Source: Actinernus sp. WN-2022 (lineage: Eukaryota; Cnidaria; Anthozoa; Actiniaria; Actinernidae). Taken from it: a stretch of DNA of 64,000 nucleotides. The stretch spans positions 81,191,032-81,255,031 of the forward strand of contig JAOWCC010000936.1 in NCBI GenBank assembly GCA_030867875.1, written 5' to 3'. Shown one piece after another: positions 28,849-41,099 of the stretch (the stretch's first letter is position 1; each line of letters begins with the position of its first letter). Under the pieces are notes generated by a model, which was given only the letters and a program-made list of their open reading frames with translations, searched no databases and was not told where the DNA came from. Made by a program: the position numbers and the translations under genes.

Positions 28849-29754
28849 CATACATGTAGCTTGTAAGAACTTGCCATTCTTGCAAGTACCTTCTAGTACG
28901 CATTGCGTACCTATATGTTTTAAGTCTGTTTCAGACATAATGGTTAGAGCTGATTTGGCCCATTTTGGGGCGCTGATTTGACCCCTCCCATTAGGGCTGA
29001 AATGAACCCTGTATGGTACTGTTTCGAAATTCGAAGAGTCTGAAATGGTTTTGAGAGGTTCTGAATTTGATTTTAAAGGTTCTGAATTGGATTTTGAAAG
29101 GGCTAAAATAACACGGGAAAGCTTTACGGGAAAGTTTGCGTAAAGTGGCCCCGCGCGTGTTGTTGATTAGTGTATTACGTCGTTCCTGTAAATCAGTTAA
29201 TAGCGGAAGTGGTCCGCGTAATGGCAAACACAAAACCTGAAGATTAGGAGTCCAAAATATAAGACTTACCTCGAGAAACCATTTGGACATATACAAATAT
29301 AGCAAGTTTACTTTTCGAATAGGAAAACATATAGCCTGGGAAACCAGTCCCTACTCGTGAAAGAGACGTCTGGGCAACGAGGCAGAAAATTCCCTACTGA
29401 TGACGTTGCAGATAGCCGTTTCACGATGCATAAATTAGTTGCAACTACCAAGCTAAGGCTGCTCGTTTGCTTGGCAGTGGATCACCGTCGTGGCGGAACA
29501 ACCATGAAATTCAAGCCTAGTTAGCGTGTGTCGGTAGCTCGTTTGCTTCGTTCTTTCAGCGGCTCGGCCCGGTCCAGCGTCGCTACCCGACTCCGCCCAA
29601 AACGAAATATATTTTCTCCCAACTGGCCGGCAATATAATTCGGTATCGGCGTCTCAAAATCTCAATTAGTTTATAATATTGGCGTCTCAAAAGTAAACAA
29701 AAATGATCTGTGAATCGTGATACATACTGATATGTTGAGTTGCTATATTTAAAT
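28849..29754. other. No gene seen
   Basis: A repeated TTCTGAATT(T/G)GATTTT motif lies near 29050-29100. Otherwise unique-looking sequence. Confidence 0.4.
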
Positions 29755-29819
29755 TAGCCTCCCCCGCAGTCGTTTTTAGGGGCTCATTCCCAGAGTGGGA
29801 ACGACTGCGGGGGAGGCTA
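29755..29819. repeat. Perfect short inverted repeat
   Basis: TAGCCTCCCCCGCAGTCGTT and its complement are separated by 26 bp. The same sequence type often ends dispersed repeats here, so this is probably a minimal MITE. Confidence 0.8.
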
Positions 29820-29984
29820 TATTGAAATGTTCTAGCGCTAGTATTTCTGGCATTAAATTGTGATTTTGCAAAATTTGGAAGGAAATATAAATGTGAAATT
29901 TTATGTGGTTCCGATAAAGATAACGACAACTTCTGGCTTCTATATCCATATGTAGATAACGACGAATTCTGTCATTACAATAAC

Positions 29985-30160
29985 ACCCCCGCCATTTGGC
30001 TTGTCCTTCATGCAGGCTACTGGACATTCCACGCATACCTCAGTTCTCTAAAAATATAACCTTCGCTCTGATTGGTCGAAATGAAATGACGTCAGGAACA
30101 CGGTTTCTGCCAAAGTCCATCAGACGGGGAGGTGGGAGGAAGTGAGCACTCGAGTCATTG
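29985..30160 (-). promoter_or_regulatory. Second copy of the RecQ-like 5' region, inverted
   Basis: On the minus strand it runs from the CCCGTCTGATGGA motif through GCGAAGG and ACTGAGGTATGCGTGG to CCAAATGGCGG, matching 24601-24780. The downstream coding part is not preserved. Confidence 0.55.
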
Positions 30161-30307
30161 CACTTAGACCGTTGGTTGAGCAACTCTGAGTCTCATCTTA
30201 TGAACTGAGATTTCCCGTAAGGGTCTTTTTAAGGACTTTCACTTTACGAGTGAGGGTCTTTATAAAGATTCACGGTTAAGCCCTTGGTTTCATGAGGATT
30301 GACTAGG

Positions 30308-30429
30308 AGGGTCTTTATTCCATTTTCACTGTATGAGTGTGGCCCTTTGTTCAACAAAGAAAAAAGGCCTCAACCATGAAGTTTTATATAGGGCCACACT
30401 CGTACAGTGAAAAGTTGTATAAAGACCCT
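30308..30429. repeat. Inverted repeat, 42-bp arms
   Basis: AGGGTCTTTAT..CCA.TTTTCACTGTA.GAGTGTGGCCC returns inverted at 30390-30429, with a small A-rich loop. Confidence 0.75.
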
Positions 30430-30936
30430 TGCGTTTTATCGGGATAAAGGAGCATGCACGTGAGTCATTCAACAAAATGCTCATGAATTATTCATGAGTT
30501 TTTGAAGATAGTATAAAACATGGCTAAGGCTTCTTTATTTGTTATATAAATGTCGCAAAGAAACGGACTGCAATCAGTGATATTCAAAAGGTGCCAAAAT
30601 TGTACACAAATTAATTAAACATGGTGTGCGCCACCAGATTACAGCCAACATCGTTTTATGAAATAAAGATGTACCCTTTGCGAGTGTTTTGGTAAAAACT
30701 ATGTTTTGTTATCGGTGTATTGATAACAATTATCCTGCTTATTATATATCGCCTGATTTTAGCCAACTCGGGCCTTCGGCGTTCGTCGGTTAAATACCTG
30801 GCGATATTCTGCGCTAGACAAACTGATAATTTTCTTGACCGCTACGTGGACAGAACGGTGGCTTGGTTAATATGCTAAAACAATTAGACTTCTCGTTCTT
30901 GGTCTCAATCAACTTCCCATGATAGTTGACTCGGGG

Positions 30937-31658
30937 CTATTATACAAAGAGTGTGTGTCAGTCGACAGCTATTATACAAAGAGTGTGTGTCCGTCGACAG
31001 CTATTATACAAAGAGTGTGTGTCTGTCTATTATACAAAGAGTGTGTGTCCGTCGACAGCTATTATACAAAGAGTGTGTGTCCGTCGACAGCTATTATACA
31101 AAGAGTGTGTGTCCGTCTATTATACAAAGAGTGTGTGTCCGTCGACAGCTATTATACAAAGAGTGTGTGTCCGTCGACAGCTATTATACAAAGAGTGTGT
31201 GTCCGTCTATTATACAAAGAGTGTGTGTCCGTCGACAGCTATTATACAAAGAGTGTGTGTCCGTCGACAGCTATTATACAAAGAGTGTGTGTCCGTCTAT
31301 TATACAAAGAGTGTGTGTCCGTCGACAGCTATTATACAAAGAGTGTGTGTCCGTCGACAGCTATTATACAAAGAGTGTGTGTCCGTCTATTATACAAAGA
31401 GTGTGTGTCCGTCGACAGCTATTATACAAAGAGTGTGTGTCCGTCGACAGCTATTATACAAAGAGTGTGTGTCCGTCGACAGCTATTATACAAAGAGTGT
31501 GTGTCCGTCGAGGAACTATTATACAAAGAGTGTGTGTCCGTCGATGAACTATTATACAAAGAGTGTGTGTCCGTCGATGAACTATTATACAAAGAGTGTG
31601 CATGTGTCCGTCGATGAACTATTATACAAAGAGTGTGTGTCCGTCGATGAACTATTAT
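30937..31658. repeat. Higher-order tandem repeat, 90-bp period, open in three frames
   Basis: The basic unit is 32 bp (CTATTATACAAAGAGTGTGT then GTCCGTCGACAG). From about 31027 to 31470 units are grouped as 32+32+26, a 90-bp higher-order unit repeated five times nearly exactly. The end units are 33 bp with GTCGATGAA. No unit or junction makes a stop in any forward frame, so all three forward frames stay open for about 600-780 bp. Confidence 0.95.
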
Positions 31659-32278
31659 TCATCCGCGGACGACAACTATCACGTCACGTGATCGATTTTG
31701 GCCAATGAGCGCGCGCCAAAAGTTTGTGGTGAACTTTAACGGCTGATAGTTGCCCACGGAAAATTAATGTTTTTAAAGGGCTCATATGCTAGTTTTAAGA
31801 ATATCAAATTTCCAAGGGAAATTATCAGCCGATAGGTCTGAGACAGACAGTCTATTTGCGTTATTGTTCAACACAATATTTTATTTTTCTTTCCGTGCTC
31901 AGCGGGCACTATCGCCTGATAGCTTTCCTTATACTGATCTCTCTACTAAACTTTCCACATAATAACTATGGCTGTCAGCTGTACGTCGGTCGAGACAAGA
32001 AAGAAAGTCGGCTAGATCATTCACTCGGAGTCCTCGCTATCTGTAGCCTGAGATCCGCGCCTCCTCAGCTCTTTCCATGGGTCCACTCAGCGACAGAGGC
32101 TCCGCCAGGCGAGTGGTCCTTGCAACGAGCTGGGGAGGCGGCCATATTTCAAGCTACGTTTTCTTCTGTAAGTTCGCAAACGAAATTAATCTCTATCCTC
32201 TCAGATAAACCGCTGTCGTTATCTCACGGATTGATATACTTTTTTGGCCCTTATCAGCATGCTATCCCTTTCCCTGAC
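31659..32278. other. No gene seen
   Basis: An ORF near 31856-32332 has no recognisable domain and overlaps repeats, so no gene is called. Confidence 0.4.
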
Positions 32279-32384
32279 GGGTGTTTAAGTGGAGCTAACC
32301 CCTCCCCTCCACAGATGTTTAAGTGCAGTTAACCCCTCCCCTCCACAGGTGTTTAATTGCAGTTAACCCCTCCCCTCCACAGCG
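32279..32384. repeat. 35-bp tandem repeat, three copies
   Basis: Units GTGTTTAAGTGCAGTTAACC plus CCTCCCCTCCACA. The flank GCGCACAGGTGTGACA at 32382 recurs at 36069, so this is part of a dispersed element. Confidence 0.85.
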
Positions 32385-34052
32385 CACAGGTGTGACATGG
32401 TGTTACCTTTCACAGCGAAGAAATAAAATGGCGGACTTCCGAGCTGTACAGCGTATATTTCTCTTATGACTTTTGACACGAATGCACGTGTTTCCGTGAC
32501 CCATAAAAAAACCTGCCGAAGTGCCATAAACTGTTAAGTAAATCATGAGCGTTTGGTGTAAATATTTAATTATTGTCTTTTAGTCGGACTAAGTTTATTA
32601 ATCAGGTCGAATCTGCTCAAGACATGGCAGCAAAAACAATGTATACACAAATACTAACACGCAAAGTGTATGGAAAACCGATGATGATGTAATCCCAGAA
32701 TAGAATGTACGGGAAAAAAGGGTACGAATTTGTGAGAGCGGGTGTAATAACTTCAGTTAATACACTGCATGGAGTACAATCAATATAATATATATATATA
32801 GAGAGAGAGTAACGAGCGTCGCGTGCATTTATCAATGTAGACGAAATCGTGTTTAGTTGTGAGACGAACATGTCTAAAAACTAAATTAAATTAATTGTGG
32901 ATTGCAAATGAGAATATTTTCATGTTCTCTATAAAAAAAAAACTCGCTGGGTCCTGTAAGCTAGAAGTCGCGCAAGCCATTCCATCTTTGTTTTGTAAAG
33001 GTAGTTTAAATTTATCTTGCAGCTATGAAATGTTCAGCTTGTTTTGGTAATACATCAAAAGTAATAATGAGCAGAAAGTTAAGGCTAGGCTAAAATAGTA
33101 ATGATGAGTAATGTTGGCTTGCGGGATCAGCAAAACTAAATTTACGCTTTAGTTAGACCAAACAAAATTTCATTTATGTGGTTGAACGCCCCCGAAAACA
33201 AAATAATAATACTCAAACCCGAGTACAAATGACTCCCTTTCTTTGACAAGATACCTCAGTTAGAGGATCTAGTTGGGTTAGGTATCCAGATGTCAGTTAA
33301 CATTTCGGTTATTTCTCAGTTGTCAGTTAACCGCCAAGAATATCATTTTAAGGGTAATGTTATTTTGTTGAATTTCAAAGCTGGATCTCCAATTTATCAG
33401 CTTCCAGTAAATTCATAATTGTCAGTTGTCATGTAACATTTCGGCTATTTGAATTTTAAAGCGTTTCTCAGTTAAGCCCATCTTTAACGCGTACTCCGAT
33501 TGGTTGAAAGAATAGATCATAGATATGACGTCACGAACGCGTTTATCGTCAACAACCATCTTTACAACGACTCTGTTAAATAAAACATAAACATAGTTTA
33601 ATAATAGAAAATACGAAGTGCGTGCGAGTACATAACCGTCGCAGTCCACGGTATATATTCAAATGTTCTATTTTAGTAACTGCACACATAAAATATTAAA
33701 AGAAGTGTCGCGTTCTGTTTTTAGCAATTGCTTCCTTTGATGAACAGCGAGATATGGCACGCCACGCCAGTGACAGTCTTCAACCAGGGGAGGAGATAGT
33801 AAAACTTGAAGTGGAAACTACTGTTCAGTAACAGACTGGGGCCGTCAACAGATGGCGTCATTTGAGTACAGGAGCATACTTTGAGGAGGTGTTTAAATAA
33901 AGTGTGCCGCCTGCCTCTTTTCATTTCAGTACCTTGCCGATCTCTGTGTAGCTTTATTTTTGGCAGAACAAAGACAGGGTTGTTATTTTTATTTTTAACA
34001 AAGTGAAGAGTACGTTTCAGTGTCACTGATGTGCGTTTAGTATATAGAGGAT
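32385..34052. other. No gene seen
   Basis: A TA/GA microsatellite lies at 32783-32808 and a duplicated CAGTTGTCAGTTAAC-type motif at 33290-33330. Nothing coding is supported. Confidence 0.45.
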
Positions 34053-34113
34053 ATTGCATGGCCGCGCGGAGATACGAGAAGATAAAATTCGTATCTCTAA
34101 GCGGCCATGTAAT
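34053..34113. repeat. Short hairpin repeat
   Basis: GCATGGCCGCGCGGAGATAC and its near-complement flank an 11-bp loop. It abuts the TTAA element. Confidence 0.7.
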
Positions 34114-34120
34114 GTTCTGT

Positions 34121-34287
34121 TTAATATATAGTTATCGGTGAAATACCATGCAGTTTCAATCTCTTACTAAAAAGGTTAGAAATCTTTGAAAGCCAGTCAT
34201 ATTTTCAAAAGTGATATCTTCACGTGTGAAGATATCACTTTTTAGAAAGAAATATACACTGGTATTTCATCGATAATTATATATTAA
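34121..34287. mobile_element. TTAA-flanked MITE (piggyBac-like)
   Basis: TTAA lies at both ends (34121-34124, 34284-34287), followed inward by about 24-bp inverted repeats TATATAGTTATCGGTGAAAT. A 30-bp near-palindrome centred on CACGTG lies at 34210-34239. TTAA targets and duplications are the hallmark of piggyBac elements. Confidence 0.75.
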
Positions 34288-36067
34288 AAACTCATTCATA
34301 ATGGCCGCCTCCTAATTTGCATAATTAAGCAGATAATCTGTAGAGGGAACCAATGCTACCACAGAACAGATCATATCTAAACTAGAAATTGTGTTCAGTT
34401 TTAGAGCGATGTAGATAATTGCTGTTCGGTTATAGGTATTTCTAATGCAGAAAATACATGGAAGCGGGGCTAGAAAGGCCTCCGTTGTTTATCTCATACA
34501 AATCTCTTTAATTTCAAATAGATGTAACTTCACTGCTTTTTCAGTAAGCAACAGCACTGAAATTTACAAGATCAGTAATGTCGACATGCTCTTGACATGA
34601 TAATGTTCACTTTTTCACTTTTATTTCAATTTACCAATTACATTACAAAGAATCTAACCCACCCACATTTAGCAAATGCTATTCGCGGTGGGGGGTTAGC
34701 AAATATACAAGAGACGATCAATTTCCAAACAAAGAAGAACGGAAACAGATCTTAAATTACAAAACGAACTTACAAGCGGAACTGACTGCTAAAATAAGTA
34801 CTATTTTAAGAAAACCAACAATATTAATCTACTATAAATTACAAGGTTTAACTGAGACTCAGGCAATTTCCTAGTCGAAAATAAGACAGGAGAAGAGCCA
34901 AAGATGGATTTGTACATGCTGCATAATCTGGGCCGTATCAGTGTTCATGTTTTCTGTACATGTGGATAAACTATTGAAACGGGAATACACAGTTATGAAT
35001 AAGGTCTATATTGGTGCTGTTTCACCATGGAAAGAATACAAAGCTGTCTCGAGACGGACGTTTGTTTGATCACTACACTAGGCGCGAGAACAAAATAGCT
35101 TGATTGCCAACGTTTTTCAGAGCGAATCTCGTGTTTAAATAAATTTAGTATTTGATATAAACAAAACATTGGTGGGTTGTCTAGTTCCAAAGTATATTTT
35201 CTTTAATGTCTTGGTTTAGTGTGAATCTATTAATAAATTGACCTAATTAAACGCCTTGTCATTTGAACAGGAACTACTACACTCTATGGCGGATTTTGGA
35301 TTCTGAGGGAGTGGCCAGTTCGATTCGTTCGAAAAGGGGGTTCGATATATGCGAGCGCTAAAATCAATTTGCAACCTCTTTGTTTTCTTTTGGAAGAGAG
35401 CAAGAGAATTAAGGGGGTTCGATTGAACCCCCTCTGGAACCGCAACAGACAACGGCTGAGTTCTCCAAGTCAGCAATGCTGGCTACAGCGTATCAGTTGC
35501 AACCAGCACGACAAGTAGATGAGCAGCCTTGGTTCGACTTCAAAGGATAAATGAAGTAGGTGTTATTCACTTGATTGGGAAAGTTTTCTGGCTTTGGTAA
35601 AACAGATGTCAACGTAATACGTTTAAAGTCATGGTCTAGTTTCATGAAAAAGACATTGACTAAGAGCAAAAGTAATTAAACTTTGTACTTTTCCAAAACA
35701 ATTTGGTGTTCAGACAGTTTTATTTGATATACGGAACGGATAAGAATGTCCATTTGCTAAGTTTGTTGATATGAAACATGCTGGTTTGGTCCGTCTGTTG
35801 TGAAATTAGGATGCGCAAGTCAGTAAACAAAACACTACCTTTCAAATAGATAGTCTGATATTTTGGGCTAAGTCATTAAATTCTAGAAAGACATATAAGT
35901 GGTTAATAAACGTCATTGTACCTCAGTTAGTAAACATGTATATAATTCCTCTGGCTTCAAAAGTGTGAAGCGTAAAACTGAAACCTTAATTACTGTAGTT
36001 GGCTGAGTTTAATTTATTTTGAATGTAAGATCTGTTCCGCGTTCCCTTATCAGCATGGTTCACTGTA
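34288..36067. other. No gene seen
   Basis: This is AT-rich sequence without domains. A CGAAAAGGGGGTTCGATATA segment near 35330 has a partial inverted match (AGGGGGTTCGATTGAACCCC) near 35415. Confidence 0.4.
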
Positions 36068-36150
36068 GCGCACAGGTGTGACAAGGTGTTTAAGTGCAGT
36101 GCATAGCGAATAAATAAAAAGGCGAATCTACGAGCTGTATAGTCAGGTAG
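36068..36150. repeat. Dispersed repeat matching 32380-32450
   Basis: Shares GCGCACAGGTGTGACA, an AATAAAA.GGCG motif and CGAGCTGTA with the earlier copy. Confidence 0.6.
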
Positions 36151-38054
36151 TTCATTGCTGTTTTCTGTGACAAGTACAGTTCTATTAGAACTCCTGACTG
36201 AAAACGACAGAGTTGTCGTTCGTATCTCCTTAGCCAAAAAAAACATGGAATCTTACAAACTGGTTAGTGGATCATCATCGTTTGAAGTGAATAATTATGT
36301 GATTATTACGTAATAGAAGAAATATATGTCCGACTCGCGCTTATTGAAGCCAGCGCTTAGAGACTGGACAATGTTAGTTTAACGGACTTTTATCAAGATC
36401 GTAACAAGTGCTTAAAAGTAATCGCGAATCGAAGCTTCTTTTCTGAGAGACCACTCCGGCGTTATACTGATAAGCACAAGAAATGAGGAAGTTATTTTTT
36501 AAAAGCGAGGAAGGAAACGATAGGGGTGGTGTGAGTAGAGAGAGGGGGGAAGAGTGTAGGTGTGAAGTTTGTATCTCGGGAGGGGAGGGGGGAGGCGGGT
36601 ACTACCATATATAAGCGATGTGTGCCGTTTCAGATTAGTTACCGTAATCATAAATCAAATTGATAAGGAGAATGTTACATGATCATTATCACAACTTCCT
36701 GTAAAACACGCAGGTCTCTGCTGAATATGGGTAAAGTTTATCTGATAAAAAAAAATCTGCCGGGAGCTCTAAGGTGAAAGTGCTATAGATGTATGTCTGC
36801 TGTGCAGTTATTCCGGACTAGACACACACGGGGTGGAAGGAAGAAACGGAGAAATTCGCTAAAGGCGAAGTCAGCTGGAAAAAAACTATTAACACCGGGA
36901 TTTGGTCAAGATCGTGATAAATACAAGTATGCTAATATCCCACCATGCATCTAAAACATTTCTTTTCTTTTTGGTGAAAGATGATTCGTTATAATTAGAT
37001 TTCGGCCAAATTGAAAGACAGGAGCAAAACGTCCAATTTCAACATGACGTTCTTTCGCGATTGCATTCTATCATCCATCCTCTTTAATCCAAAACTATTA
37101 TCTATGGACATGTCTCTTGGTTCAGCTACTTGATCAAAGCAATCTCGTACCCAGACCCAAGCTCGTGTCCGCTGGCCGAAAAAAGGGGCTCAGACCCCAT
37201 TTGTTTCTTACTGCGCATGCTCGATGAAAAAATAGGGCTCAGCTCTGGAAGAATCCGATTTTTATGTATTCTGATTGGCTGTTCTGAACACTGCAATTTA
37301 ACCGGAAGTCAAATATAAATCCTTTTTGATTGGACAAAGGCACTGAAAATTGGGGGTTATCTAAGCGCTAAAAACCGTTGGATTTTACCTAAATGATTGC
37401 CGGTCTCTTAAGAGATTATTAGATATTTGCTTGCCTCCTATCGGGAGTTCAAATCACTTCACCGCCCAACACAAATCGCACACAGTACATGAATAATAAT
37501 TTTGAAAATCGAACCGAACCGGCAGCAAGAGTTGAAATAGTCGAGGGATTTAGCGTAACAGATAGGAAATACTGCACATTCCCATATTAACAACAATGTT
37601 CGTATGTGCTCTATAGGCAGAAGTGGCATTTTTTGCGATCTCGTAAACTTGTGAACAGGCGTTGATCGCTTAAATATATGCGTTTGTATGGGAATGCAAC
37701 CAACTCCACCCTTCAAGGAGCTAAAATACGAGAGACTCGTAAGTAATTTAAAAATGCCTTGACTTCCTTCTACGGTGTATTCAGTCTTCAGTCGCTGTTT
37801 GTGGGATCATCGGGCTCAGGTAAGACGATTTCAGCGAGTTTTCGATTCCCATGAATCCTCGTGTACTGGAATCTGTGATGTCTGATGAATCCACCATACG
37901 ATATTAAAGAAACAAGAGCCTGTTGCATGAAAGTAAAGCCTTAAAATCCAAACTAAAAACGGCAGAAGATGAAAGAGACTCGCTAAGGCTTGCCCTGACG
38001 CTAGCAACCCAAATATCACTATCAAGATATTGGGCGAAACCAAACCAAAAAGGC
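36151..38054. other. No gene seen; repeat fragments
   Basis: 37180-37260 contains ACTGCGCATGCTCGATGAAA, inverted at about 38300-38325. A short coiled-coil-like ORF near 37923-38040 (LKTAEDERDSLRLAL) looks like a transposon-derived fragment common in cnidarians. Confidence 0.4.
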
Positions 38055-38180
38055 TCAATCCAGGTTTCTGGGAAACTACCCACCCACCCCTCCTTGGATA
38101 TGCATCGTTCTATTAATGATTAACCATTAAGGGGGCGGGGGGGGGGGGGGGGCGGGGGGTTTTCCAGAAACCGTGATTGA
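38055..38180. mobile_element. MITE, second copy of the 20398-20580 family
   Basis: TCAATCCAGGTTTCTGGGAA and CCAGAAACCGTGATTGA are the ends. A G-run replaces the minisatellite of the other copy. Orientation is opposite to 20398-20580. Confidence 0.75.
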
Positions 38181-38451
38181 TCCAACAAATCCTAGGCCTG
38201 AGGCGCTGAGTGAGAAACGACGAAGTCAGGGTGACGTAAAGCATGCGCAGAGTCGCCTGAATTCCGTGATTCGCGGGCTTCCGGAATCGGAGCCTTATTT
38301 TTTCGTCGAGCATGCGCAGTAAGAAACAAATGGGGCTGGGTACGAGATGGTCTGTATTGAGTCAATGTTGGATTGGTGACTGGTAATTGGCTACAATTGG
38401 TAAGCAGTCCGAAAAAAATCACGGAGGGGATGTGATTAATATAAATATGGC

Positions 38452-38475
38452 CATTATTATTATTATTATTATTAT
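38452..38475. repeat. ATT microsatellite
   Basis: About eight ATT units. The sequence up to 38762 shows no other feature. Confidence 0.9.
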
Positions 38476-38762
38476 TATAAACAGTTAAAGGGGCTATGTC
38501 ATGGTGTTGTGCATGTCTGGAGTCAATGTGCGATTGGTGGCTGTTAATTGGCTACGAACAGTTAAAGTCTCCTCCCGGCTCAATGCTTGATTGAAATGAT
38601 ACGCAATTTTCCTTGAAGACTATCTGTACACACAGTTTGTTAGTATTTTTGCTTTGATTCTAACTATCCCACATGGGGTAACGGCCCGGACTGCAAATAT
38701 AAAGACCTCATCGTGACATAATTCCTTTTAATTTGAAATTATTTTGCTGGGAATTTCTACAG

Positions 38763-39119
38763 GTTACCACGCTGTGCTTGATTGCATTGTTCGTAAGCAT
38801 ACTTCCTGTGTATGAAGCCAAGTCAGTTATGTCCCGACGACATCCCGCCTTACGACTTCCTTCAAGACAGGACAGTGACACTGTATCTATGGATGATAAC
38901 ATATACGTACAGGATGTCGGGAACGATCAAGTAATACTCGAACAAAATTCCCTGCATCTGCATAAACGTAGTTGCACTCAAAGTAAAGCAATAATAACTA
39001 TATGTGATAGCCCGTATGTGCACCATAAATGTAAGACTTCCTGTCGTGCTGTGAAGACAATTTTTACTTGTAATTATAAACCTCACATTATAGTTACAGC
39101 GTGCAATAAACGTGGTTGA
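38763..39119 (+). CDS. Secreted cysteine-rich precursor, 3' exon
   Basis: An acceptor GAATTTCTACAG ends at 38762 and the exon opens in phase 0 inside a signal-peptide hydrophobic core (TTLCLIALFVSILPV). No in-frame ATG precedes the exon, so a short first exon elsewhere must supply the start. A propeptide of about 50 residues follows and ends in a dibasic KR. The C-terminal 49 residues carry six cysteines (relative positions 2, 12, 21, 25, 34, 45). This is the layout of a processed secreted peptide, such as a defensin-like, toxin-like or signalling peptide in cnidarians. No family was recognised and the function is open. Confidence 0.5.
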   Translation, partial: VTTLCLIALFVSILPVYEAKSVMSRRHPALRLPSRQDSDTVSMDDNIYVQDVGNDQVILEQNSLHLHKRSCTQSKAIITICDSPYVHHKCKTSCRAVKTIFTCNYKPHIIVTACNKRG

Positions 39120-40164
39120 AATAGTTAGACGACGAAATAATAGTTCATTAAAATTGTATAAAAGGCATGGATACAAGAGTACCCTGCCTGAACAAGTTCT
39201 TTTAGGGGTTCATGCGCAAATGTAAGAAACGAAAAATTTGCCTATTACCCCAGTACTATTTTAAAGCATAATTTTTTTTTTTAAATAACCATATACAACA
39301 TTTTAATAAGTATGACTGCGAGTATAATCAATGACGTCATGCGCGTATATGTACTTCTTGAATGCCTGTTTGAATAATGTAGTCACCAGCTCTACTGCAT
39401 CTTGGGAAGTCTGAATTTTATTGAAGAAATCAAGAGTTAAACATTCGCGATTTGATTTTTTTTCGTGATCGACGTCACTATAATCGAATTCCAACCACTT
39501 ATTAACTAGAGTTTTTCTAATATATGAATTTCTACCCGTAGTCTGATTGGTCATAGAGGTAAAAGTGTTCCTATGGAGCATTCTATAGGTTCATTACTAT
39601 CTACTACGACATCGGGATGAATATAAGGAGATGTTCTCCAAACAAATAATCTAAGTAATAAAAATATGAAGAAATGCTGGAATCCGTTTTATCAGTTTGA
39701 CCTGAAGCTTGTACCGTTTGTAACATACCGGCTCGGACTTTGAAAACCCCGTCCAGTCCGAATTGGAGGCCTTGAAACAACTTCATGCTTGTTTTGTTGT
39801 TGTGGAATAAACAACAAAATGATTTTAAAACTTCATGCGTTTAGAGTTTCGATGTTTTAGGCTTGTAGGTTTTACTTGCGTATTTACATATAGTTGCTTT
39901 GTTTGACTTAAGTAATCAAACGTCCATTGTTAATGAAAAGACGGAATGTTAACAATTATGCGCTTGTTCTCGTGGGAGTACGTGTTTACAACCTGTCGTG
40001 AAATTTGATGACAACATAATTTGGCGCTGTAGTTGTCGTCGTGGGCATGCGCAGTGTCAGGGCAGTGTGCAAAAAACTGGTCCCACATTGGAGAGACGGT
40101 CTGTATGCAACAAGACTGGTATTGTACCTTGAAATTCTTACGTCCCTTTGTTCAAGGTATTGGC
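39120..40164. other. No gene seen
   Basis: This is AT-rich DNA with short ORFs only. Confidence 0.45.
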
Positions 40165-40283
40165 CTGCAGTACTTTAAAAAAAAAATCTAAGTCCAAGGA
40201 CTTGGAACTATGAATATTCATAGTTCAAAGTCATTGTACTTAGAAAAGGATTTCAAAGTACCGTAGAGATTCAAAGTACTGCA
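40165..40283. repeat. Imperfect palindrome
   Basis: GCAGTACTTT at the left and AAAGTACTGC at the right, with central CTATGAATATTCATAG. Likely a small foldback repeat. Confidence 0.65.
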
Positions 40284-40350
40284 CGTGGTACGAATCGAGA
40301 CCTCTGGTTGGCTACTTACCTCATGAATAAGTAGTTTTGAATGCTATAGG

Positions 40351-40451
40351 AAAATCACATGCCTGACGAGGTAATTCCGCGTTAAATCGGGCGATATCGG
40401 TTTACTCGTGCAATTTTACGTGGAATTACCGAGTCGAGTATGTGATTTTTT
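40351..40451. repeat. Inverted repeat, about 33-bp arms
   Basis: AAAATCACATGCCTGACGAG then GTAATTCC, returned as GGAATTACCGAGTCGAGTATG then TGATTTTT. Confidence 0.7.
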
Positions 40452-40618
40452 CTTGAATCGCATAGTTCGATGAATTACTTGAAGATTTAGTACTTTTGTT
40501 TGTATTTTGCTAAGTTAAAAATAGCGTGCGTAGCTACAGTGGTGAAGCACCACTCCTCTCAGCCAATCAGCGTCTGATTTCGCAAACGCACTCGATTCAC
40601 TATGCGATTTTTCAGTTC

Positions 40619-40877
40619 ATGGGTAGCTCAGTGGTTAAGCGCCAGCCTGTCATGCGCGAGGTCGAGGATTCAAACCCTGGTAGGACCAACACACTGAATA
40701 GAGAGAAGTGGTGCCTTTATATCAATCCAACAGTAAACGGTTTATAGACCTAGCTTCACGTCTTCTCGGTTAAGGACGTAAAACCGTACTAAGTCAACAG
40801 AGGGCCATGTGTACTGAGCTACATATTTATTGCGGTAAACGTGTTACCCTCTATAAATAAAGTGACTTTCCTTTATT
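40619..40877 (+). mobile_element. tRNA-derived SINE
   Basis: A polymerase III A box (TAGCTCAGTGGTTAA, 40624-40638) and B box (GGATTCAAACCC, 40666-40677) are spaced as in tRNAs. The acceptor and T stems do not pair well, and an unrelated tail ends in AATAAAGTGACTTTCC. This is a SINE head rather than a working tRNA gene. Confidence 0.7.
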
Positions 40878-41099
40878 ACACGAACGTCTTAAATAGCAAA
40901 TAAAAGTAACAAATAAAGGACCGAAGTCATCTAGTGTATAAAAACGTTACCTGGATCAATGTCGAAAGTGGATTTATATACAACTTATGTAGCACCAATG
41001 AACAATGTGTGTTTACTCTGATATATGTTATGCTTTGGGATGTATTTTCACCCGTCGCTTTCTGCGAAATTCAGAAAGTCTCAAACAAATTGTCTTTAG

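Noticed and set aside
30919..31708. Three overlapping ORFs of 198-260 aa with repeated YYTKSVCPS-type units
   Set aside because: They are translations of one stop-free tandem repeat in three frames; no evidence of a gene.
31856..32332. 158-aa ORF
   Set aside because: No domain; overlaps a tandem repeat and has transposon-like flanks.
37923..38040. Coiled-coil-like ORF fragment
   Set aside because: Too short and runs straight into a MITE; probably a transposon remnant.
40619..40693. Possible tRNA gene
   Set aside because: A and B boxes are present, but the acceptor and T stems pair poorly and a SINE-like tail follows.
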